Shown: piece by piece, positions 1-5,596 of the stretch
Position numbering within the stretch: the first letter of the stretch is position 1
Layout: each line of letters begins with the position of its first letter
Source: an uncultured Oscillospiraceae bacterium
Lineage (GTDB): Bacteria; Bacillota; Clostridia; Oscillospirales; Oscillospiraceae
NCBI GenBank assembly: GCA_905233785.1
Contig: CAJOCV010000036.1
Coordinates: 1 to 12,398, forward strand
Direction: 5' to 3'
DNA: 12,398 nucleotides
Translations under genes and position numbers: made by a program
Notes under the pieces: generated by a model
Databases searched by the model: none
What the model was told of the DNA's origin: nothing
What the model saw: the letters and a program-made list of their open reading frames with translations, nothing else

Positions 1-624
1 GAAAAGACTCGGCATCGTCCAGGCATAGTCGTTCACGCCGTGGTACATCAGCACAGGCACCTTGCAGCCCTCGGGCAGCGCCCAGTTCCCGGCGCCGGGC
101 GTGCAGTAGAGATGCTGCTCATCCCCATCCTCAAAGACGGAGATCGCGAGTGCCTCGCAGAACGAGCGGACTGGCACCCAGACCGCGCCGTGATAGTGAA
201 AAACCTCGTCCTCCAAGTTTACGGCCTGATCTCCCAGCCGAAGCACCGCGGAATCCACAGTGACGCGCGCCTCCTGCTGCCGCCAGGTGAAGGAAACCGT
301 ATCCCCGTCCTGCGTCGGCTCGATCTCCAGAGCTTCCGCCGCCTCCATGAGGCTCATGTATTCGACCCCTTCGCGCAGGACGATGCCGCTTGCCGGGGTC
401 TTGCCGTTTACGGTCAGGAGCATCCCCTTCGGAAGCTCCGGTTCCGGGGTCGGTTCGGGTGTGGGTTCGGGCGTCGGCTCGAAGCCGGGTTCCGGCGTCG
501 CCTCACTGCCCGGCTGGGCGACAGACGCCGTCGGAAGGGACATCCCCCGCATAAAAACAGAGGCCGTGCAGGCCACAAGAAAAAGCGCGAACAGGATCAG
601 AAACAGCTTTTTGATGATTTTCAA
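1..624 (-). CDS. Partial cell-surface polysaccharide deacetylase with copper-amine-oxidase-N-like domain
   Basis: Only the first 208 residues are in the window; the gene runs off the left edge. Residues 1-26 are a basic and hydrophobic N-terminus with a lipobox-like LVAC (Cys19), so it is a lipoprotein or an anchored exported protein. Residues 42-64 are a TPEP-type Pro/Glu/Thr linker. Residues 69-175 resemble the copper amine oxidase N-terminal (stalk) domain, with VNGK at 72-75, a WVPVRSF motif at 149-155 and beta-strand-like repeats. Residues 189-199 (VPVLMYHGVND) match the opening of NodB-type polysaccharide deacetylases, which remove acetyl groups from peptidoglycan or other surface glycans; the catalytic motifs lie outside the window. 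I chose TTG at 624 because AGAGGAAG (630-637) sits at proper distance, whereas the in-frame ATG at 645 has no ribosome site. It is transcribed divergently from the flippase. The deacetylase assignment rests on the short terminal motif. Confidence 0.8.
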   Translation of the reverse strand, partial: MKIIKKLFLILFALFLVACTASVFMRGMSLPTASVAQPGSEATPEPGFEPTPEPTPEPTPEPELPKGMLLTVNGKTPASGIVLREGVEYMSLMEAAEALEIEPTQDGDTVSFTWRQQEARVTVDSAVLRLGDQAVNLEDEVFHYHGAVWVPVRSFCEALAISVFEDGDEQHLYCTPGAGNWALPEGCKVPVLMYHGVNDYAWTMPSLF

Positions 625-629
625 AACAG

Positions 630-637
630 CTTCCTCT
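630..637 (-). promoter_or_regulatory. Ribosome-binding site supporting a TTG start
   Basis: AGAGGAAG lies five bases before TTG at 624. The alternative ATG at 645 lies inside or before this site and has only AT-rich sequence upstream. This decides the start of the deacetylase gene. Confidence 0.6.
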
Positions 638-659
638 TTTTTCATAAAATCTGATTTAC

Positions 660-688
660 ATTTTACCACTGCGCCCGTGGCATTGCAA
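660..688 (-). promoter_or_regulatory. Sigma-A-type promoter of the deacetylase gene
   Basis: On the minus strand, -35 TTGCAA (683-688), a 17-bp spacer and -10 TAAAAT (660-665). It lies between two divergent genes, 36 bp before the TTG start. TTGCAA is self-complementary, so the same hexamer faces both genes, but no well-spaced -10 follows it on the plus strand. Confidence 0.6.
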
Positions 689-713
689 GGGATCCGGTCG
701 CATAGAATCAGAC

Positions 714-2084
714 ATGTTATCGAAAAAACTTCTCAAAAACACCTTTCTCCTGACCGCATCTTCCCTGCTCATAAGCGGGATCGGCATGCTCTTTCAGGCC
801 TGGCTTGCCCGCAGGCTCTCGGCGGCGGGGCTGGGGCTGTATCAGCTCACGATCTCGGTGCAGAATCTCTGCGCCACGCTTGCCATCTCCGGCATCCGCT
901 TTGCCTCTACCCGCCTCATCTCCGAGGAGTTGGGCGGAGCTCCCGGCGGGAGCGTTCAGGCCGCGATGCGCCGCTGTCTCGGCTACGGGGCGGTCTGCGG
1001 CAGTCTTGCCGGGGCGCTGCTGTACGTTCTCGCAGAGCCTCTGGGCTTTCTCTGGATCGGGGACGCGCGCACCGTGCTCTCCCTGCGCGTCGCGGCCTTC
1101 AGCATGCCCTGCGTCTCCCTGTGCGCGGCGATCAGCGGGTATTTCACCGCCTGCGGCAGAGTTTGGAAGCCTGCCGTCATACATCTGGCCGAGCAGCTTG
1201 CTGGCATTGTATTCGTCGCCCGCTTGCTGAGTCTTACAAGCCCCGGCGACGTGGAGCAGAGCTGCGCCGCCGTGAATCTGGGCAGATGCCTTGCCGATCT
1301 GCTCTCGCTCGGGCTGCTGCTCTGCGTCTATCTGCACGACCGGCATCGGCACTACGCAAAAAACGGAAGCGGAGAACGCCTCAGCCTGCGGATGCTGCAC
1401 ATCGCGGTGCCGCTCGCGCTCTCGGCCTACACGCGAAGCGCGCTTACCACCCTGCAGCAGCTTCTCGTGCCGAAGGGGCTGCGCGCCTCCGGCCTCACGG
1501 CAAACGCCGCCCTCGCGGGCTACGGCGTGGTGCAGGGCATGGTGATGCCGCTGCTGTTCTTTCCGGCCTGTCTGCTTGGCTCCGCCGCGGAGTTGATCGT
1601 CCCCGAGCTTACGGCGCAGCAGCTTCGGCGCGATACACAGGCCATAAAAAACACCGCCGGGGCGCTTTTGCGGCTGAGTCTGCGCTATTCCCTGGCGGTG
1701 GCGGGTATTCTGTTTTTCTGCGCGGACGTCCTCGCGGGCGTCATCTACCACAGCCGGGAGGCGGCGCAGTTTCTGCGGCTGCTCTCGCCGCTCGTGCCGG
1801 TGATGTACTTCGACATGGCGGTGGACGGCTGCCTCAAGGGTCTGGGGCAGCAGGTGTGGAGCATGGGCGTCAACATTCTGGAATCCGCCCTGGGGCTGGG
1901 GCTATTGTGGCTGCTCCTGCCCCGGTACGGACTCACAGCCTATCTCGGAATTTTGTATTTCTGCGAGCTCATAAACCTCGCCCTGAGCGTGTTCAGGCTT
2001 TGGCGCTGTCTGCGTGCCGCGCCTGACGGCGCTCATCCCCCTTATGCAGAAGCGGGGAGATGCGCTTATACAAAAGCGCCGTGA
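714..2084 (+). CDS. SpoVB/YkvU-like lipid flippase, MOP (MATE/MurJ-like) superfamily
   Basis: A 456-residue polytopic membrane protein with many hydrophobic segments. The N-terminus (KKLLKNTFLLTASSLLISG) followed by an amphipathic stretch and GLGLYQLTISVQNL is typical of stage V sporulation protein B and its relatives in the polysaccharide transporter/MOP flippase superfamily. These proteins are thought to move lipid-linked glycan precursors across the membrane; SpoVB acts in spore cortex synthesis. The length is nearer to YkvU (about 445) than to SpoVB (over 500), so the exact paralogue is unclear. No Shine-Dalgarno sequence is visible before ATG 714, yet the family N-terminus begins there, so the start is kept; initiation may be weak or leaderless. 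The last 30 codons overlap the convergent ribU gene, and the tail after LWRCLRA looks like non-conserved extension. Confidence 0.8.
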   Translation: MLSKKLLKNTFLLTASSLLISGIGMLFQAWLARRLSAAGLGLYQLTISVQNLCATLAISGIRFASTRLISEELGGAPGGSVQAAMRRCLGYGAVCGSLAGALLYVLAEPLGFLWIGDARTVLSLRVAAFSMPCVSLCAAISGYFTACGRVWKPAVIHLAEQLAGIVFVARLLSLTSPGDVEQSCAAVNLGRCLADLLSLGLLLCVYLHDRHRHYAKNGSGERLSLRMLHIAVPLALSAYTRSALTTLQQLLVPKGLRASGLTANAALAGYGVVQGMVMPLLFFPACLLGSAAELIVPELTAQQLRRDTQAIKNTAGALLRLSLRYSLAVAGILFFCADVLAGVIYHSREAAQFLRLLSPLVPVMYFDMAVDGCLKGLGQQVWSMGVNILESALGLGLLWLLLPRYGLTAYLGILYFCELINLALSVFRLWRCLRAAPDGAHPPYAEAGRCAYTKAP

Positions 2085-2724
2085 GCAGGGAGACGACGAA
2101 GCCCTTGAGAAGATTGAAGGGCACCACCGCGAAGGCAACGAGCGTGGAGACGCTGGTGATGGAGGCGTTGACCTTCGTGCCCATGCCGATGATGGCCTCC
2201 ATGGGCATGCCGTAGAGCGCGGCAAACTTGGGCAGCAGGTAGACGGCGTTGAAGGCGCTGCCGAAGAGGGTCATCACAAGCGTACCCACCGCAAGGCCGA
2301 GGATGGCGCTCTTGCGGCTGGGTCTCGCGTGGTAGACGGCGCTTGCCGGCAGCACGAAGGAGCAGCCCACCGCGAAGTTTGCAAAGTCGCCCACAAAGGC
2401 GGTGGTCGTACCCTTGAGCAGAAGCTTGACGCAGACCTTGAGAAGCTCCGCGATCACACCGGCCACGGGGCCGAGATAGAAGGTGCAGATCAAAATCGGC
2501 AGCTCGCTCAGATCCATTTTATAAAAGCCCGGCGCGAAAAACAGCGGGATCTCCACCAGCATCAGCACGCCTGCCATGCTCGCGAAGATGGCGGTGTAGG
2601 TGATGTAGTGGGTGTCGGACAGGCGCTTGCGTTCCTTCATCAGCCCCCGCTCAAAGGCCATCGCGATCAGCACCAGCCCCGCGAAGATCGCAAGGCAGAC
2701 GAGAATAAACTTCAGGTTTTCCAT
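1993..2724 (-). CDS. ribU: Riboflavin ECF transporter substrate-binding subunit RibU
   Basis: A 243-residue integral membrane protein, the substrate-specificity (S) component of an energy-coupling-factor transporter that imports riboflavin; it would work with the EcfA-A'-T module encoded elsewhere. Visible signs are the KMDLSELP motif (residues 69-76), GPVAGVIAELLK (85-96), GDFANFAVG (112-120) and six further hydrophobic helices, all as in RibU/FmnP. There is an extra N-terminal hydrophobic helix (about 5-24) compared with the roughly 190-residue Bacillus protein. ATG 2724 is preceded by AGGAGGA (2731-2737). Reading can be extended upstream in frame to 2919, but that would translate the riboswitch, so it is not the start. 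The FMN riboswitch directly upstream strongly supports riboflavin as substrate. The charged C-terminal tail (about 18 residues) lies in the overlap with the flippase gene. Confidence 0.92.
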   Translation of the reverse strand: MENLKFILVCLAIFAGLVLIAMAFERGLMKERKRLSDTHYITYTAIFASMAGVLMLVEIPLFFAPGFYKMDLSELPILICTFYLGPVAGVIAELLKVCVKLLLKGTTTAFVGDFANFAVGCSFVLPASAVYHARPSRKSAILGLAVGTLVMTLFGSAFNAVYLLPKFAALYGMPMEAIIGMGTKVNASITSVSTLVAFAVVPFNLLKGFVVSLLTALLYKRISPLLHKGDERRQARHADSAKA

Positions 2725-2737
2725 TTTGATTCCTCCT

Positions 2738-2768
2738 AAAAAAAGATACCCGAAGCCAAGGCTTCGGG
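2738..2768 (-). terminator. Intrinsic terminator of the FMN riboswitch (expression platform)
   Basis: On the minus strand CCCGAAGCC (2760-2768) pairs with GGCTTCGGG (2749-2757), followed by TATC and seven T (2738-2744). It sits between the FMN aptamer and the ribU ribosome site, so FMN binding would end transcription before ribU. In the linker, TTCTTCC (2777-2783) could pair with GGAAGAA in the 3' strand closing the aptamer, a possible switching helix. Confidence 0.85.
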
Positions 2769-2804
2769 CGCACAGAGGAAGAACAAGGAATATACACTTT
2801 CCCC

Positions 2805-2933
2805 GTCTTCTTCCATCCAGACTTAACGAAATCAAATTCGTCACACTGTCGGTTTCGGAGTTGCACCGAATCGGCTGCTTTCGCAGGTCGCGGACTGTAC
2901 CGCCGGTCGGGAATTTCACCCTGCCCTGAAGAC
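2805..2933 (-). promoter_or_regulatory. FMN riboswitch (RFN element) controlling ribU
   Basis: The minus strand carries the conserved RFN core: GGGCAGGGTGAAATTCCC, then GACCGGCGGTA, AGTCCGCGACC, a variable hairpin, CCGATTCGGTGCAACTCCG, AAACCGACAG and TCTGGATGG. The closing stem P1 is GTCTTC (2928-2933) with GAAGAC (2805-2810). Every junction segment of the family is recognisable, so the aptamer looks intact. Known function: it binds flavin mononucleotide and represses riboflavin synthesis or uptake genes. Here it precedes a terminator and ribU. Confidence 0.95.
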
Positions 2934-2940
2934 TGCTTGG

Positions 2941-2969
2941 AGTATAGCACAGGCTTGGGCGTTTGGCAA
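2941..2969 (-). promoter_or_regulatory. Promoter of the FMN riboswitch-ribU transcript
   Basis: On the minus strand, -35 TTGCCA (2964-2969), a 17-bp spacer and -10 TATACT (2941-2946). Transcription would start near 2935, at the 5' base of the riboswitch P1 stem, as expected for a riboswitch leader. Confidence 0.75.
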
Positions 2970-2995
2970 GAAAAAAATAGTGGCCAGTGGCGTAG

Positions 2996-3110
2996 GGACG
3001 AGCATTGCTCGTCCGAGTGTATCATGAATCGTGAATCGTTGTGGTGTCGCTTCGCGACAAATTCACGCAGGGGACTCCTTAGCTTTTCACTTTTCACTGT
3101 TCACTTTTCA
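2996..3110. repeat. Intergenic cluster of palindromes and 7-bp tandem repeats
   Basis: Between the ribU promoter and truA lie four small repeats. 2996-3014 is a hairpin of GGACGAGC, ATT, GCTCGTCC. 3025-3038 is TGAATCG twice in tandem. 3045-3059 is a hairpin of TGTCGC, TTC, GCGACA. 3084-3110 is a run of TTTTCAC units (two exact, one TGTTCAC, one incomplete). No credible gene covers this stretch. It looks like one or more non-coding interspersed elements of the kind dispersed in clostridial genomes. I cannot confirm copies elsewhere from one window. Confidence 0.6.
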
Positions 3111-3120
3111 TTTTTTCTGC

Positions 3121-3126
3121 TATACT
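3121..3126 (+). promoter_or_regulatory. truA: Possible -10 element for truA
   Basis: TATACT lies 30 bp before the truA start, just after the T-rich repeat tract. The hexamer 17 bp upstream (TGTTCA, 3098-3103) is a poor -35, so this would be a weak promoter, and the repeat tract supplies its upstream half. Confidence 0.35.
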
Positions 3127-3155
3127 GTTCCCATCTCGCAGTCAAGGAGATCATC

Positions 3156-3899
3156 ATGCCGAACTACCGACTGACGCTCTGCTATGAGGGGACGCGCTAT
3201 CGCGGCTGGCAGAAGCAGGGGAACACGGAAAACACCATACAGGGAAAGCTGGAGGCGGCGCTGAGCCGTCTGCTTTCCGAGCCGATCGAGGTCGCAGGCT
3301 GCGGGCGCACCGACGCGGGCGTGCACGCAAAGGAGCAGGTCTGCTCCTTTCGCAGCCAGACGCCGCTTGACTGTGAAGAGACGCTCCACGCGCTGCGCAG
3401 CGTGCTGCCGGAGGACATCGGGGCGATCGCGCTCATTGAGGCCGCGCCGCGCTTTCACGCCCGCCTGAGCTGCCAAAGCAAAACCTACTGCTACCGCATC
3501 CGCACGAGCGATACGCCGGACGTTTTCACGCGGCGCTTTGTGCTCCCCTATCCCGGACAGCTCGATGTAAACGCTATGCGCGCCGCCGCGGCGCAGCTTA
3601 CCGGGGAGCATGACTTTGCCGCCTTCTGTTCGCTGAAAAACAGCAAAAGGTCTACCGTGCGAACGCTGCGGCGCATCGACTTTCAGGAAAGCGGGGACGA
3701 GCTGCGCATCTATTACACCGCCGACGGCTTTCTCTACAACATGGTTCGCATTCTGACCGGTACGCTGCTGGAAATCGGCCTCGGGCAGCGCGAGGCGGCG
3801 GAACTGTCTGCGATCCTCAGCTCCCGCGACCGGGCGCAGGCGGGCTTTACCGCCCCGGCCGTGGGGTTGACACTCTGGGAAATACACTATGAAGAATAG
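3156..3899 (+). CDS. truA: tRNA pseudouridine synthase A
   Basis: A 247-residue cytoplasmic enzyme that converts uridines 38-40 in the tRNA anticodon arm to pseudouridine. The N-terminus RLTLCYEGTRYRGWQKQ is diagnostic of TruA. GRTDAGVHA (residues 50-58) contains the catalytic aspartate Asp53. Later family blocks are RFHARLSCQSKTYCYRI, HDFAAFCSLKN and the C-terminal FLYNMVRILTGTLLEIG. Length is normal. ATG 3156 has AAGGAG at 3144-3149. The frame is open upstream to 2937, but that part crosses the repeat cluster and is not protein-like. The next gene starts 13 bp after the stop, so the two are probably cotranscribed. Confidence 0.96.
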   Translation: MPNYRLTLCYEGTRYRGWQKQGNTENTIQGKLEAALSRLLSEPIEVAGCGRTDAGVHAKEQVCSFRSQTPLDCEETLHALRSVLPEDIGAIALIEAAPRFHARLSCQSKTYCYRIRTSDTPDVFTRRFVLPYPGQLDVNAMRAAAAQLTGEHDFAAFCSLKNSKRSTVRTLRRIDFQESGDELRIYYTADGFLYNMVRILTGTLLEIGLGQREAAELSAILSSRDRAQAGFTAPAVGLTLWEIHYEE

Positions 3900-3912
3900 G
3901 GAGCGAAGCGTT

Positions 3913-5460
3913 ATGAAGCACCGTATCCTTTTTTCGATCCTTCTGCTGTTGCTGCTGACTCTGTGTCTGAGCGCCTGCGGGCGGAACGCCGCCCCGGCGC
4001 AAGCCCCCTCTCCCAGCCCGGAAGCAAGCCCCACGCCCTCGCCGACGCCGAAGCCCACACCCACGCCTGTCGAGACGATCCCTCTGGGCGCGGATACGGT
4101 CGTGAACGCCGACGTGGAAGAGCTGACGCTCAAGGACGGCGCCTTTGCGCCGGACGCGCTGTTGGAGGCGCTGCCGCGGCTTACGAAGCTCAAGCGCCTG
4201 ACGCTGGTGGACACAGCGCTCGGTGCCGGGCAGCTCATAGCCCTGAAGGACGCGCTGGGCGAAGAGGCGAAGTTCGCCTGGAGCACGAAAATCGGCAGTC
4301 TCCGGCTCGATTCCGAGGCGGAGCGGCTTGACCTGTCGAAGCTCAAGCGTTCAGAGCTCAGAAAAGTCCTTGCCGCCGCGCCGCTGCTTGAGCAGGTCAA
4401 GGCCGTGGAACTGATGGATAAAAACGGAGAGAGTCCCTTTCCCAAGGCCGATGTACGCCGGGTCATGCGGGCGCTGCCGGACTGTGAGATTCACTACGAA
4501 TTTACGCTTTTCGACAAGCGTCTGAGCACGCTGGACGAGGTGGTGGAATACGATCACGTCCGTGTAGCGGACGAGGACGAGCAGCAGCTGCGCGAGGCGC
4601 TGGAGCTTTTGCCCCGCTGCCGCCGCTTTCTGCTGGATCTGGACGCTCGCGGCATCCAGAACGAGCGCATGGCCGCCATCCGCGCGGATTACCCGACAGC
4701 CAATGTCGCCTGGCGTGTGTTTTTGACGACGGATCTGAGCGTGCTGACGGATGAGGAGATCATGCGTCTAAACTACACGGTGACAGATCGCAACTGCCGT
4801 CTTCTGGAATACTGCGACCGGGTCGTCTATCTCGACCTCGGGCACTGTGAAATGCTTTCAGACGTCGGCTTTCTGGCCAATATGCCGCGGCTGGAGTGTC
4901 TGATCCTCTCCGGCTCCTGCGTATCCGATCTCTCCGCGCTGGAAAGCTGCCCGAGACTGACCTGGCTGGAGCTGTGCTTTTGCAGCTATGTCTCCGATTT
5001 GAATGTGCTGCGGGATCATCAGAGCCTCAAATACCTCAACCTGTCCTACACCGGCGTCAACGATCTGCACGCGCTGGAGAAGGTCCCGCTGGAGCGCTTT
5101 GTCGCCTTTCACTGCCCAATCTCTCCTGAGCAGCAGGAGCTTTTCGTGCAGGCGCACCCGGAGTGTCTGGCCGCCTTCTGGGGCGAGCAGCCTTACGGAT
5201 ACCCCTGGCGCTACAACGAGGGCGGTCAGGGCAGCGCAAACTTCTTCCCCTATTACCGCCGGATGCGCGAGCTTTTCCTCTACGACCGCGAGAGCGCTTA
5301 CAATCGCAAGACCGAGCTTTACGATCTATACGGCCCAGGCTATCTCGTGCTGCGGCCATATAACCTCGTTTACGATGAAAACCTGCGCCCCCGGCAGACT
5401 ACGCCCTACCAGGAGCTGAAGGCCGCAGGGCGCTGTGTTGACCCCTTTTCGGCAAACTGA
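3913..5460 (+). CDS. Lipoprotein with tandem 72-residue repeats and leucine-rich repeats
   Basis: A 515-residue predicted lipoprotein: hydrophobic signal with lipobox LSAC (Cys22), then a Ser/Pro/Thr/Lys linker (about 24-53) that spans cell wall. Residues about 54-127, 128-199 and 200-271 form three related units of about 72 residues; each has a leucine-rich helix-strand core and ends in an aromatic beta strand (FAWST, IHYEF, VAWRVF). Residues about 304-400 hold clear leucine-rich repeats (VVYLDLGHCEMLSDVGFLAN, LECLILSGSCVSDLSAL, LTWLELCFCSYVSDLNVL, LKYLNLSYTGVNDLHAL). The last 110 residues are Tyr/Arg-rich and unrecognised. LRR surfaces usually bind proteins or glycans; the ligand is unknown. 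ATG 3913 is preferred over the in-frame ATG at 3889, which overlaps truA, because AGGGAG (3898-3903) serves 3913. It is likely translated from the truA transcript. No clear terminator follows. Confidence 0.8.
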   Translation: MKHRILFSILLLLLLTLCLSACGRNAAPAQAPSPSPEASPTPSPTPKPTPTPVETIPLGADTVVNADVEELTLKDGAFAPDALLEALPRLTKLKRLTLVDTALGAGQLIALKDALGEEAKFAWSTKIGSLRLDSEAERLDLSKLKRSELRKVLAAAPLLEQVKAVELMDKNGESPFPKADVRRVMRALPDCEIHYEFTLFDKRLSTLDEVVEYDHVRVADEDEQQLREALELLPRCRRFLLDLDARGIQNERMAAIRADYPTANVAWRVFLTTDLSVLTDEEIMRLNYTVTDRNCRLLEYCDRVVYLDLGHCEMLSDVGFLANMPRLECLILSGSCVSDLSALESCPRLTWLELCFCSYVSDLNVLRDHQSLKYLNLSYTGVNDLHALEKVPLERFVAFHCPISPEQQELFVQAHPECLAAFWGEQPYGYPWRYNEGGQGSANFFPYYRRMRELFLYDRESAYNRKTELYDLYGPGYLVLRPYNLVYDENLRPRQTTPYQELKAAGRCVDPFSAN

Positions 5461-5517
5461 ACAGATTTTTCAAAAAAAGCTTTCCTTTTGAGGGGCTATT
5501 TTCTCTGACATACGTTC

Positions 5518-5546
5518 TTGTGATTTTCGTTTTTGCGTGGTAAAAT
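5518..5546 (+). promoter_or_regulatory. Promoter of the DUF4914-like gene
   Basis: -35 TTGTGA (5518-5523), 17-bp spacer, -10 TAAAAT (5541-5546) with TG near its upstream edge. Transcription would start near 5553 and give a leader of about 44 nt to ATG 5597. The rest of the 136-bp gap after the lipoprotein gene is AT-rich, with only a weak CAAAA/TTTTG hairpin at 5471-5490. Confidence 0.6.
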
Positions 5547-5596
5547 ATTGACAATCGCGCAAACGATCCAATCGTGATACCGAAAGGTGGTTCAAT

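Noticed and set aside
260..2026. Plus-strand open frame of 588 codons across the divergent promoter and flippase gene
   Set aside because: It runs antisense to the deacetylase, then in the wrong frame of the flippase. The product is Arg/Ala-rich without domains.
2725..2919. In-frame N-terminal extension of ribU to 2919
   Set aside because: It would translate the FMN riboswitch and terminator. The strong SD at 2731-2737 fixes the start at 2724.
2937..3155. In-frame N-terminal extension of truA to 2937
   Set aside because: It covers the ribU promoter and the repeat cluster. TruA family N-terminus and SD fit ATG 3156.
3120..4466. Minus-strand open frame opposite truA and the lipoprotein gene
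   Set aside because: Its Ser/Gly-rich translation mirrors the Pro/Thr linker and TruA codons. TruA on the other strand is certain.
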